64,000 bases of DNA from Nitrospira sp. (GTDB lineage: Bacteria > Nitrospirota > Nitrospiria > Nitrospirales > Nitrospiraceae), in assembly GCA_018242685.1 (NCBI GenBank), contig JAFEBM010000019.1:40125-104124 (forward strand). Reading direction: 5' to 3'. Below are positions 45,045-57,687 of the stretch, piece by piece. Each line of letters begins with the position of its first letter. Within the stretch, counting starts at the first letter, position 1. The translations under genes were made by a program, and so were the position numbers. The notes under the pieces are model-generated. The model had not been told where the DNA came from, did not search any database, and saw only the letters and a list, made by a program, of their open reading frames with translations.

Positions 45045-45082
45045 GGTTGTCCTCCGTAATAAGTCGAGCATACACTAGGCTC

Positions 45083-46261
45083 ATGCGACGCCTCAACACC
45101 ACGGTTTCCCCGTTACTCCTTGACGCCATCAATGAACTAGTTGAGAACGACCGATTTTCGCAAGAGAGATTGGCGCGGGCTGTGGCGGAATTGTCCAGGC
45201 ACTTTACCAAAGATCGGAATCATTTACGCCGAACATATTTAGACGACGACCTCTTGGGGGCTGCGTACCTTCAGTATTTCCTGCCGGTCAATCTTGCAAA
45301 AATCCAGTTGTTGCTCGATGAGATGCCGACTCCGGAACCGGTTGAAAGGTTTTCGGTTCTCGATATTGGATCGGGGCCAGGGACTGGAACTTTAGCAGCC
45401 CTTGACTGGTGGCATCAGCGAAAGTTGCCCAGTGCGTTATCAGTTACCGCTGTTGATGGTTCGCCGGGAGCTCTCAGACAGGCCAAACAGTTGTGGGATC
45501 GATACTGTCGTTCGGTCCATATTCAAGAAGCGGACTTGCGGACGTATGAGGGAAATTTAGAGCGAAGAGCTTGGTTGGAACAGGTGAGGCAGAGAGGCCC
45601 CTTTGATCTCATCATCCTTGCCAATTGCTTGAATGAGATCTTTGCAGACGCAGGCGATCCCAGCATGGCGAAAACTACCTTTGTGGATGAGTCCCTAGCG
45701 GTACTCGCACCACACGGCAGCATGATGATCGTGGAGCCGGCGTTACGAGAAACTTCTCGCGCACTCCATGAAGTGCGTGACCGATTGCTCCAGGAGAAGC
45801 GTTGCACCATTTATAGTCCATGCCTTCACGAGGGGAACTGCCCAGCATTAGTGAAGCCCGATGATTGGTGCCATGAAGAGCGAGCGTGGGAGCCGCCGGT
45901 TTCGATCCAGAAAATCGATGAAGAGGTTGGATTCATTAAAGATGCGCTGAAGTTTTCCTATTTGTTGTTGCGCAAAGATGGAAAGACGATTGTCGAGCGA
46001 CAGCCTGATGTCTATCGAGTCGTGAGCGAACTGCGGGAACTGAAAGGCGAGAAGCGGGCTTGGCTCTGCAATGAACAAGGTCGGCAAGAAGTCGGACGGC
46101 AGGATCGGCTCGCTTCTCCTCAAAACCAAGGGTTTGATCAATGGCACCGTGGCGCGATCGTGCAGATTGAAAAGATCGTTCACAAAGAACGAGGGGGAAA
46201 GGTGTCCACGTTGGGACGGATCAAACAAGAGGCGGCGGTACAGATCATTAAGCCGGTCTGA
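45083..46261 (+). CDS. Rsm22-like small-ribosome-subunit methyltransferase family protein
   Basis: About 392 residues. A SAM-binding domain starts at VLDIGSGPGTGTLAALDWW (motif I) with ILANCLNEIF (motif IV) following. The region CLHEGNCPALVKPDDWCHEE carries the cysteine pattern known from Rsm22/METTL17, which hold an iron-sulphur cluster needed in small-subunit assembly of mitochondrial ribosomes. The start ATG 45083 is chosen; upstream codons are not family-like. No operon partner. Bacterial relatives have rarely been studied. Confidence 0.72.
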   Translation: MRRLNTTVSPLLLDAINELVENDRFSQERLARAVAELSRHFTKDRNHLRRTYLDDDLLGAAYLQYFLPVNLAKIQLLLDEMPTPEPVERFSVLDIGSGPGTGTLAALDWWHQRKLPSALSVTAVDGSPGALRQAKQLWDRYCRSVHIQEADLRTYEGNLERRAWLEQVRQRGPFDLIILANCLNEIFADAGDPSMAKTTFVDESLAVLAPHGSMMIVEPALRETSRALHEVRDRLLQEKRCTIYSPCLHEGNCPALVKPDDWCHEERAWEPPVSIQKIDEEVGFIKDALKFSYLLLRKDGKTIVERQPDVYRVVSELRELKGEKRAWLCNEQGRQEVGRQDRLASPQNQGFDQWHRGAIVQIEKIVHKERGGKVSTLGRIKQEAAVQIIKPV

Positions 46262-46384
46262 GTCAAGCCAGCATGACATGTGGCGAACGGCGCGCACCGT
46301 TAGGCACGGCATCATGCAGGCAGGCAAGCAGGTATGTGCCTGCCTCAATTGAAAAGTGTCACGCGATAGGTTGCATTTCCGTGC

Positions 46385-46625
46385 GTGATCAGATCGTTTG
46401 CGGGTCGGCACACCGCCGAACTGTACGAGGCAGGTAAGGCGAAACGATTTCCTGTCGAGATTTGTGGCGTCGCATTACGAAAGCTGCAATATCTAGATTC
46501 GGCCTCATGCATTGATGATTTGAGATCTCCTCCCAGCAATCGATCTCGGTAAACATGAAGTGGCGGATCTGCTTCGGTTCGTTGACGGTGATGCATTCGA
46601 TGTCGAGATGACTGACTATCATTGA
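46385..46625 (+). pseudogene. higB-like toxin gene remnant
   Basis: A HigB-type RelE-fold toxin can be read in three pieces: from GTG 46385, IRSFAGRHTAELYEAGKAKR and FPVEICGVALRKLQYLDSAS up to a stop at 46550; then KWRICF in another frame near 46561; and DGDAFDVEMTDYH in a third frame up to TGA 46625. The segment that normally carries the central catalytic part (the GDR-GQHSIRIN region) is missing. It lies just upstream of an intact higA, so this is a dead toxin with a living antitoxin. Confidence 0.78.
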
Positions 46626-46638
46626 GGTGAGGTGCTGC

Positions 46639-46953
46639 ATGGCTATTCTCAACAAAGGAGTTCGGAAAGTGCGTCCCACACATCCGGGAGAGATGCTGCG
46701 GGAAGATTTTCTTCCAGATTACGGGCTGACCGTGTCCGGTCTTGCCAAAGCCATCGGGGTCTCGCGCCAGACGGTGAATGAAGTGCTGAGAGAGAGACGG
46801 GCGGTGAGCCCTGAGATGGCGCTACGGCTCTCTCGTCTGTTCGGAAACAGCCCGGAGTTCTGGTTGAATGCCCAGCGAGCGGTTGATCTATGGGAGGCAG
46901 CGAAACAAGCCAAGGGCAGAATCAATCGCATTTCTCCGCTGACGGCAGCTTGA
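46639..46953 (+). CDS. higA: HigA/VapI family antitoxin
   Basis: 104 residues with an HTH_3/XRE-type helix-turn-helix at about residues 25-75: GLTVSGLAKAIGVSRQTVNE then SPEMALRLSRLFGNSPEFWL, which fits HigA. It begins 13 bases after the higB remnant. With no functional toxin here, it may still act as a repressor or bind another HigB elsewhere. Confidence 0.9.
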   Translation: MAILNKGVRKVRPTHPGEMLREDFLPDYGLTVSGLAKAIGVSRQTVNEVLRERRAVSPEMALRLSRLFGNSPEFWLNAQRAVDLWEAAKQAKGRINRISPLTAA

Positions 46954-46971
46954 CAACCAGGTAGGAGAGTA

Positions 46972-47199
46972 ATGAATTCAGCAGAACAGATCCGCGAATG
47001 GTATCGAGGGAAGTATATACAGCCACGGCCCAATGATCCCAACAGTCCCATAGTGGTGATATCACCTGGCCATTATGAGCAGCCCTTACTTGCCAAGTGT
47101 TTTGGTGCACTTGGTCGATTTTGGTTGGCGCACTGGCAGTGGATCATCGGTACCTCCCTGGCAATCATTGGCCTCTTATTAACCCTTGGGCAGAAGTAA
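46972..47199 (+). CDS. Small hypothetical membrane protein
   Basis: 75 residues with a good AGGAGAG ribosome site 8 bases before the ATG. The C-terminal half is one hydrophobic membrane segment (WIIGTSLAIIGLLLTLG). The N-terminal half is polar (RGKYIQPRPNDPNSPIVV). It follows higA by 18 bases in the same direction, so it may be a passenger of the TA locus. No family recognised. Confidence 0.6.
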   Translation: MNSAEQIREWYRGKYIQPRPNDPNSPIVVISPGHYEQPLLAKCFGALGRFWLAHWQWIIGTSLAIIGLLLTLGQK

Positions 47200-47247
47200 G
47201 GAAGACATGAGAAAAGAGTAAAGTATCGGAGGTCATTTCTTCGTTAA

Positions 47248-47287
47248 GGCGACGGGTCTACAAGCGACTCGTCGCCGTCTCATTTTT
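47248..47287 (+). terminator. Candidate terminator after the higA operon
   Basis: Stem GGCGACGGGTC (47248-47258) with GACTCGTCGCC (47266-47276), one G-T pair, 7-base loop, then TTTTT at 47283-47287. The following 250 bases, up to 47539, show no gene I can support. Confidence 0.6.
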
Positions 47288-47539
47288 AGAGCAGCGCTGA
47301 GCGGTTCTGCATCGCGAATCGCAGAGGCGAGGATTACCGCGCTTGCTGAAAGGTTGCGATCCGAAGCATGAGGACGGCGGCGCATGTTTGAGTTCAGACC
47401 GAGGAACGTTGGGCCTGAACGAGTTTGCGACGTCGAGCGACCTAAGGTCTAATGCGGTTGAGCCGAAGCGTGTGAGCAGGGCGGATCGCTCGGCGCTGCT
47501 CAACTGTCATAATCGAATAGCTTGATGAAAGCTTGGTGG

Positions 47540-47722
47540 CTAGTCTGCTTCCGGCTCCGAGCTGCCATGCTGGTGGGAGACCTTATCTTCTTCGAACAGC
47601 TCGGCCATTTCTTCGGCCATGACATCACCATCATCCTGAATGGCGATCAGAGGGATTTCTTTTCTCTCCTTGGGTTTCTCTTCCGGCGAGGGGAGGTCAG
47701 GCTGTTTTGGGTGGTCAGTCAT
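47540..47722 (-). CDS. Small acidic hypothetical protein, 60 residues
   Basis: Very acidic protein (MTDHPKQPDLPSPEEKPKER then DGDVMAEEMAELFEEDK), likely disordered. The minus-strand context shows only a weak ribosome site (TGAATCCT). It lies 63 bases downstream of a zinc-ribbon gene on the same strand and could be part of its operon. The chance that it is only an accidental frame is real. Confidence 0.4.
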   Translation of the reverse strand: MTDHPKQPDLPSPEEKPKERKEIPLIAIQDDGDVMAEEMAELFEEDKVSHQHGSSEPEAD

Positions 47723-47785
47723 AGGATTCAGTATACACCCAGGAAGTTGAAAAAGTCCGCCAGCTTTGTTTGAACATCCTGCCGC

Positions 47786-48145
47786 TTATTCAAACGCCTC
47801 AAGGGACGATTTCTCCGGGAACTGCCGCTTGCACTTCCGGCAGGTCACAAAGTAGTAGGCATCTCGGACGGACAACGTCGCTCGAAAATCGAGATCTACC
47901 CCCTGACCGTTACATGTCGTGCAGGAAATCTCCTTTAACCGGAGCGGCACATCCGGTTGTGTCCGAAGGTAGAACTCCATGTCGGTATAAACCGGAAAGG
48001 TGTAGTAACACTTCTTGCAGATGCCTCGCCAGTCGCCGTCTGTTCCCATGAACCGTTCGTCGATGGCGAAGTTGGACTGTTTGCAGACGGCGCATTGGAC
48101 TGTATCTAGGCGCCGTTCTACTTCCTGTTGAGTAATGGTGACCAT
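47786..48145 (-). CDS. Zinc-ribbon hypothetical protein
   Basis: 119 residues. Four CxxC pairs (CAVC, CKKC, CTTC, CRKC) form two likely zinc ribbons, at about residues 15-50 and 75-110. Begins MVTITQQEVERRLDTVQC at ATG 48145. A -10-like TATACT lies about 15 bases upstream. No enzyme motif visible; it may bind nucleic acid or serve as a metal-bound scaffold. Confidence 0.72.
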   Translation of the reverse strand: MVTITQQEVERRLDTVQCAVCKQSNFAIDERFMGTDGDWRGICKKCYYTFPVYTDMEFYLRTQPDVPLRLKEISCTTCNGQGVDLDFRATLSVRDAYYFVTCRKCKRQFPEKSSLEAFE

Positions 48146-48246
48146 GCTGAGAGGAGTATAGCGGGTGGGGAAATGAAATCGCAACCATGCCGCTGAGCCG
48201 GCAAGATGCTTGACGACCATTCGAGTCGCGCTATGCTGACAACGCG

Positions 48247-48675
48247 ATGCATATGATTACGGATAATCTATTGGTGGGCAGTATTGATGACGCCCAAGAG
48301 CCTCCCAAGGTGATCGGTACGCTTCTGTTTGTGGCCGAAGAATTTTCAATCACACCGGCTGCTTGGGTGGACTATCATCGGATCCCCTTTCGAGAGTTTG
48401 CCAAGGCCGATCCCGCCAAGCTGATGGAAGCGGTTCAATGGCTTGAGCCGCGTGCACCCAAAGGGCGGACCCTGATCTGTTGTCGGGCAGGCATGGGCCG
48501 CTCCGTATCTGTCGTCATGGCCTATCTATGCTGTATTGAAGGCCGGATCTACGATGAAGTCTTGAAGTTGGTCATGGCTCGGCGACCTGGTGCCATGCCG
48601 CTGCCGAATCTTCAAGTCGCTATTGAACGAGTCCGCCAACTCCGGCGCCCTGGTAATTCTGCCGTCCATCGGTAG
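48247..48675 (+). CDS. Dual-specificity protein phosphatase-like
   Basis: 142 residues. The phosphatase signature C-x5-R appears as CCRAGMGRSVSVVMAY near residue 79, with TLIC before it and a conserved Asp or acidic loop upstream (FREFAKADPAKL). The signature starts with Cys-Cys rather than His-Cys. Function could be protein or RNA dephosphorylation; the substrate is unknown. ATG 48247 or 48253. Confidence 0.78.
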   Translation: MHMITDNLLVGSIDDAQEPPKVIGTLLFVAEEFSITPAAWVDYHRIPFREFAKADPAKLMEAVQWLEPRAPKGRTLICCRAGMGRSVSVVMAYLCCIEGRIYDEVLKLVMARRPGAMPLPNLQVAIERVRQLRRPGNSAVHR

Positions 48676-48767
48676 TGCCTTTTTCTCAATCCTCCGAGCC
48701 CGCCTTGCCTTTCCTCGCTCCTCATGGCGTAATGGGGCTGCTCCTCATCTCTTAACCTGGATGAAGT

Positions 48768-49607
48768 ATGCCGGAGCTTCCAGAAGCTGAAGTTGTTGCC
48801 CGACAGATCCGTACGCGCTTCCTCGGGACGCGGCTGAGAGAGATATGGGTCGGTCGTGAAGATATCGTTCGAGAAGGCTACACCACCGTGCTTTGGTACC
48901 GAGGCGCCAGTCTGCAATCTATAGAGCGGTTCGGCAAGAGTATCGTCCTGGGATTTACGAATGAGCAAGTCTGTCGGTATGTAGTGGCTGAGCTTGGGAT
49001 GACCGGACTCCTCTTGTTCCAGTCCACGCAGGTGAAATCCCCGCAACACATCCATGTACGGCTACTGTTCGACGGCTCCAGTGAATCGGAACTACGGTAC
49101 TGGAACCCTCGGCGCTTCGGCCGACTCTCGCTGCTGGATAAGGCAGGACTAGAACGCTATCTCGCTCGCCGATTTGGGGTTGACCCACTTCTCGTGTCAC
49201 AGCCCGATTTTGTGCGAGTTCTGAGGGAACGGCGGGGTCGGCTGAAGTCGCTGTTGATGCATCAACAGGTCGTTGCCGGCATCGGAAACATCTACGCGAA
49301 TGAGATTCTCTTTAGAGCAGGCTTACACCCAAACATGCAGGTCGGGCGGCTGTCAGTGGGGAAAGTGGAAAGACTCTATGGGATTATGCGGGAGGTTCTT
49401 GAGGAAGCGATTGCCTGTGGCGGATCGAGCGTCCGAGATTTTTTTGCTCCCGATGGAACGGAGGGACAATACAAGCGGCGGCATTTGGTCTATGGAAAAG
49501 GGGGGCAGCCCTGTCCCAATCACTGTGGCGGAACGATTCGTCGTCATCAGGGCGAACGGAGCTCCTATTTTTGCCCGCGATGCCAATCTCTTCGGTCTGC
49601 AAAGTAA
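48768..49607 (+). CDS. mutM: Formamidopyrimidine-DNA glycosylase
   Basis: Base-excision repair enzyme that removes 8-oxoguanine. Starts MPELPEAEVVARQIRTRFLG, with the catalytic Pro and Glu right after the Met (Glu usually in PELPEVE). The H2TH domain has VAGIGNIYANEILFRAGLHP, and the C-terminal zinc finger shows CPNHCGGTIRRHQGERSSYF then CPRC. 279 residues. It stands before the rTCA operon. Confidence 0.93.
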   Translation: MPELPEAEVVARQIRTRFLGTRLREIWVGREDIVREGYTTVLWYRGASLQSIERFGKSIVLGFTNEQVCRYVVAELGMTGLLLFQSTQVKSPQHIHVRLLFDGSSESELRYWNPRRFGRLSLLDKAGLERYLARRFGVDPLLVSQPDFVRVLRERRGRLKSLLMHQQVVAGIGNIYANEILFRAGLHPNMQVGRLSVGKVERLYGIMREVLEEAIACGGSSVRDFFAPDGTEGQYKRRHLVYGKGGQPCPNHCGGTIRRHQGERSSYFCPRCQSLRSAK

Positions 49608-49715
49608 TGGGTCAGAATGGAAAAAGTACTTACATTTTCGCTGCTTAGTAAAAGTTAGGTTTGAAAGTTCCACGCTAGGCCTTTTGATCCGCTTCATCGT
49701 AGTCCCTCTGGTGTC

Positions 49716-49745
49716 TTGAGTCATCCCGTTGATTTCCGTTACAAT
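49716..49745 (+). promoter_or_regulatory. Candidate promoter of the rTCA operon (aclB onward)
   Basis: TTGAGT at 49716-49721 and TACAAT at 49740-49745, spacing 18, about 44 bases before the aclB ATG. AAGGAG precedes the ATG. No other clear promoter appears before aclA or acn, so this may drive the whole cluster. Confidence 0.55.
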
Positions 49746-49788
49746 CCGGCTCCCCTAGCGACTGAGTCGAATACGAAGGAGAACGCTC

Positions 49789-50985
49789 ATGGCAAAGGTT
49801 TTGGAAGGTCCCGGGATGGGACTGATGAAGAAGTGGGGAATTCACGTTCCACATTATGCAGTTGTCACTTCTGCGGACGAACTCTCCAAGCTTGGTCACG
49901 TCAACGAGTGGATGAAGCAAACTAAACTGGTCGTCAAAGCGCATGAAGCGCTGGGGTCCCGGTTTAAGCTCGGTCTGGTGAAGGTCGGCCTCGATCTGAA
50001 TAGTGCCGTAGCGGCAACCAAAGAAATGATCGGCCGCCAGGTCGGCAGCATCACCATCTCGCAGGTCATTGTCTCTGAGATGGTCCCCCACAAAGAAGAA
50101 TACTATTGCGCGGTGAAATCCACTCGTGAAGGTTCCGAGATCCTCGTCGCCAATTGCGGCGGTATCGAAGTGGAGTCCAATTGGGAGCGTGTGAAGCGGT
50201 TGTGTCTGGATGTCGGGCAAGGTCCTTCCCCGGAGCAGCTTGAAAAACTCGCCAAAGATGCAGGATTTACCGGCTCGATCGCCAAGAAGATGGCCGACTT
50301 CGCCGGAAAGATGTTTGCCTGTTTCGACAACGAAGATGCGCAGTATCTCGAAGTGAATCCGGTCGTCACACGCGAGAGCGACGGAGAGTTGGTCGCGCTC
50401 GATGCCGTGACGCTGCTGGACGGCGATGCCAAGTTCCGCCACCCGGATTGGAATTTCCAATTTGCCGCGGAATTCGGCCGTGCTTACAGTAAAGATGAAG
50501 TGGCAGTTATGGCGGTTGACAGCAAGATCAAGGGGTCCGTCAAATTCATCGAAATTCCAGGCGGCGATACGGCGATGCTTCCGGCCGGCGGCGGCGCGAG
50601 TGTCTACTACTCCGATGCCGTCGTGGCGCGAGGCGGCAAGTTGGCCAATTATGCCGAGTATTCGGGTGATCCCCCCGATTGGGCCGTTGAAGTGCTGACG
50701 GAAAAGGTCTGCTCGTTACCCGGTATCAAGAATATCATCGTCGGCGGGGCGATCGCCAATTTTACCGACGTGAAGAAGACCTTCGGTGGCATCATCAATG
50801 GATTCCGCAAGGCAAAGGGCGACGGCAAGCTGAAGGGAGTCAAGATTTGGGTGCGCCGTGGTGGGCCTCGTGAAAAAGAAGGACTTGATGCGATGCGCGC
50901 GCTGAAGGACGAGGGCTTCGACATTCACGTCTTCGACCGCAACACCCCGCTGACGGACATCGTCGACAAAGCGCTGCAGAAGTAA
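49789..50985 (+). CDS. aclB: ATP-citrate lyase, small (beta) subunit
   Basis: 398 residues, the expected length for the AclB of Chlorobium-type enzymes. The protein combines the ATP-grasp-like and succinyl-CoA synthetase-like fold: NSAVAATKEMIGRQVGSITI, MVPHKEEYYCAVKSTREGSE, FDNEDAQYLEVNPVVTRESD and IPGGDTAMLPAGGGASVYY. Together with AclA it cleaves citrate to acetyl-CoA and oxaloacetate using ATP, the key step of the rTCA cycle. First gene of an eight-gene operon. Confidence 0.93.
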   Translation: MAKVLEGPGMGLMKKWGIHVPHYAVVTSADELSKLGHVNEWMKQTKLVVKAHEALGSRFKLGLVKVGLDLNSAVAATKEMIGRQVGSITISQVIVSEMVPHKEEYYCAVKSTREGSEILVANCGGIEVESNWERVKRLCLDVGQGPSPEQLEKLAKDAGFTGSIAKKMADFAGKMFACFDNEDAQYLEVNPVVTRESDGELVALDAVTLLDGDAKFRHPDWNFQFAAEFGRAYSKDEVAVMAVDSKIKGSVKFIEIPGGDTAMLPAGGGASVYYSDAVVARGGKLANYAEYSGDPPDWAVEVLTEKVCSLPGIKNIIVGGAIANFTDVKKTFGGIINGFRKAKGDGKLKGVKIWVRRGGPREKEGLDAMRALKDEGFDIHVFDRNTPLTDIVDKALQK

Positions 50986-50992
50986 GAAGACA

Positions 50993-51063
50993 AGTGCTGA
51001 GTCCTGAGTGCTGAGGAGTGGAGCTATTCTTCACTCAGCACCCAGCACTGAGCACTCAGCACT
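50993..51063 (+). repeat. Intercistronic inverted repeats between aclB and aclA
   Basis: Left arm 50993-51015 (AGTGCTGAGTCC... ending TGCTGAG) and right arm 51034-51063 (CTCAGCACCC... ending AGCACT) are built from the same CAGCACT/AGTGCTG words and can fold into a long imperfect hairpin 20 bases before the aclA ribosome site. Confidence 0.65.
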
Positions 51064-51082
51064 AGGAAAAGAGGAGACTCCG

Positions 51083-52903
51083 ATGAGTATTCTGGCAAAT
51101 AAAGACACCCGCGTGGTGATTCAGGGAGGTGCTGCCGGTGTCAACGCAGCCCGTCGCATGGCGGAGTTCTGTTACCTGATCAAGCGTCCGCTCAACGTTG
51201 AGGCGTTCGTCTATCCGCCTGATGCCGGCAAGACTAACGAGATTCCCTACGGCAGCGGTTTGATCGCAATCCCCATCTATAAGACAATAGCGGAAGCGAC
51301 GAAACACCATCCGACCATCAACACGAGTCTTGTCTATATCGGCGCAGACCGTGCGATGAAGGGCGGGATGGAAGCGCTGGACGATTCACACATTAAGGTG
51401 GTCTCGATGATCACCGAGGGCGTGCCGGAGAAGGATGCGAAACTGCTCGGCGCCCATGCGCGCAAGCTCGGCAAGGTGTTCAACGGTCCCTCCTCGATCG
51501 GCATTATCTCCGCCGGCGCTTGCCGGTTGGGCGTGATCGGCGGGGCGTTCGACAACCTTGTGCTCTCAAAACTCTATCGGGAAGGTTCGTTCGGCGTCAT
51601 CACCAAGTCTGGTGGTCTTTCCAACGAAATCATTTGGATTTGTTCGCAGTTTGCCGACGGCATCACGACGGCCATCGGCATAGGCGGCGATGCCTATCCC
51701 GGCACCGACTACGTGAGCTACCTCGAAATGTTCGAGCATGATCCGCAGACGAAGGCGGTCGTCATCGTCGGTGAAATGGGCGGCGATCTCGAAGAGCGGG
51801 CCGCCGAGTGGTATGGCGCGAAGAAGCGTCGAGTGAAGCTCATCGGCGTCGTTTCCGGATTCTGTCAGGAGAGTTTGCCGAAGGGGATGAAGTTCGGCCA
51901 TGCCGGCGCCAAGGAAGGGATGAAGGGCGAAGGTTCGGCCCGATCCAAATCAGATGCCCTCAAGAAATCCGGGGCATTAGTGCCTGCAACGTTCGGCGCG
52001 CTCGGACCGGCGATCAAAGAAACTTATCAGGATTTGCTCAAGTCCGGTCAGGTGAAGGAGCCGATTGAACCGGCCGTGTTGCCGCGTCTGCCGAAGTCGA
52101 TTGAAGAAGCGATGAAGGCCGACGAAGTTATGGTCGCGCCGCTCATCCGTACCACCATCAGTGACGATCGAGGAGACGAACCATGCTACGACGGGTATCC
52201 GGCCTCCGAGCTCATCAATAAGGGTTATGAAATTCCCCATGTCATCGGTCTTCTCTGGGACAAGCGGTTGATCTCGAAGCAAGAAGCGGAAATCATCAAG
52301 CGCATCATGATGCTTTCCGCCGACCACGGCCCCTGCGTCAGCGGCGCCTACGCGACGATTCTTGCGGCCTGTGCCGGGATCGGGCTGTCCCAAGCAGTGG
52401 CAGCCGGCTTGATCATGATCGGTCCGCGCTTCGGCGGCGCCGTGACGGATGCCGGTCGCTGGTTTAAGTATGCGGTTGACAACATGATGGGCGTAGACGA
52501 GTTCCTGGCCTACATGAAAAAGAACGTGGGTCCTGTGCCCGGTATCGGTCACCGAGTGAAGAGCCTGCGCAATCCGGATAAACGTGTGAAGGAACTCGTG
52601 GGGTACGTGAAGAGCTTGCATATCAAAACGCCCTGTCTCGACTTCGCCTTGGCGGTGGAGCAGGTGACGGCGGCGAAGAAGGATAATTTGATTCTGAACG
52701 TGGACGGCACGATGGCGGCCGTGCTGGTCGATCTGGGCTTCCCGGTCGACAGTTTGAACGGCTTCTTCATCCTGTCTCGCACGATCGGATTGATCGGCCA
52801 CTGGGTCGATCAGAAACGCCAGGATAGCCGCTTGATCCGGCTGTTCGATTACCTGGTGAACTATGCGGCGCCGAAGAGGCGGGAGGTCCCCCCGCTAAAA
52901 TAG
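51083..52903 (+). CDS. aclA: ATP-citrate lyase, large (alpha) subunit
   Basis: About 606 residues from ATG 51083 (the frame is open from 51008 but that part is non-coding repeat). The succinyl-CoA synthetase-like domain has VIQGGAAGVNAARRMAEFCY, NGPSSIGIISAGACRLG and the phosphohistidine in MKFGHAGAKEGMKGEGSAR (His near residue 273). A citrate synthase-like domain follows (DHGPCVSGAYATILAACAG and GIGHRVKSLRNPDKRV). The last 8 residues (REVPPLK with its stop) coincide with the first unit of a 27-bp repeat. Confidence 0.94.
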   Translation: MSILANKDTRVVIQGGAAGVNAARRMAEFCYLIKRPLNVEAFVYPPDAGKTNEIPYGSGLIAIPIYKTIAEATKHHPTINTSLVYIGADRAMKGGMEALDDSHIKVVSMITEGVPEKDAKLLGAHARKLGKVFNGPSSIGIISAGACRLGVIGGAFDNLVLSKLYREGSFGVITKSGGLSNEIIWICSQFADGITTAIGIGGDAYPGTDYVSYLEMFEHDPQTKAVVIVGEMGGDLEERAAEWYGAKKRRVKLIGVVSGFCQESLPKGMKFGHAGAKEGMKGEGSARSKSDALKKSGALVPATFGALGPAIKETYQDLLKSGQVKEPIEPAVLPRLPKSIEEAMKADEVMVAPLIRTTISDDRGDEPCYDGYPASELINKGYEIPHVIGLLWDKRLISKQEAEIIKRIMMLSADHGPCVSGAYATILAACAGIGLSQAVAAGLIMIGPRFGGAVTDAGRWFKYAVDNMMGVDEFLAYMKKNVGPVPGIGHRVKSLRNPDKRVKELVGYVKSLHIKTPCLDFALAVEQVTAAKKDNLILNVDGTMAAVLVDLGFPVDSLNGFFILSRTIGLIGHWVDQKRQDSRLIRLFDYLVNYAAPKRREVPPLK

Positions 52904-53013
52904 TCGCGTGAGGTTCCGTCGTTGAAATAGACGCGGGAAGTCCCGCCACTGAAATAGACTCGTGAAGCGCCACTGTTGAAATAATTGCGGGAGGTTCCGC
53001 CGCTCGGCAAGTG
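52879..53013. repeat. Tandem repeat of 27 bp crossing the aclA stop codon
   Basis: Five units of 27 bases: 52879-52905, 52906-52932, 52933-52959, 52960-52986, 52987-53013. The core of a unit is GCGGGA-x-GT-C/T-CCGCC-x5-GAAATAG. Most contain a short palindrome such as GCGGGAAGTCCCGC. On the minus strand the units read as nine-residue repeats S-G-G-T-S-R-x-Y-F. Units 2-5 are between aclA and acn; unit 1 forms the end of aclA. Confidence 0.85.
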
Positions 53014-53119
53014 ACGGAACATGCCGCCATAACCGAAGGCTGGTGAAGGGGCGTGGCCGGGGAGTACAACTCCTTGGCTCCTGGCTCCAAGTTCCAAGCC
53101 CGTTTGTAAGGAGAGCGCA

Positions 53120-57615
<4,496 letters not shown>

Positions 57616-57631
57616 GGACGATGAATTGGTT

Positions 57632-57657
57632 CATTGAGCCGCTGCTGCGGCTCAATG
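57632..57657 (+). promoter_or_regulatory. Perfect 11-bp hairpin between icd and frdB
   Basis: CATTGAGCCGC-TGCT-GCGGCTCAATG, a GC-rich RNA hairpin 16 bases after the icd stop and 30 bases before frdB. No T-run follows, so it does not look like a terminator; an mRNA processing or stability element is more likely. Confidence 0.6.
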
Positions 57658-57687
57658 GACCAACCCGTCAGTGGGGTGAGGGGAAGA

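Noticed and set aside
47258..47503. Minus-strand frame of 81 residues between the higA operon and the zinc-ribbon gene
   Set aside because: Composition is not protein-like, it overlaps the predicted terminator and there is no ribosome site.
52879..53013. A CRISPR array
   Set aside because: The units are contiguous without spacers, and no cas genes are nearby.
52861..53097. Minus-strand frame of 78 residues with SGGTSRxYF repeats as a confident gene
   Set aside because: It lies across the end of aclA and its repeats arise from a nucleotide repeat; no ribosome site on the minus strand is clear. Kept as a finding, not as a gene.
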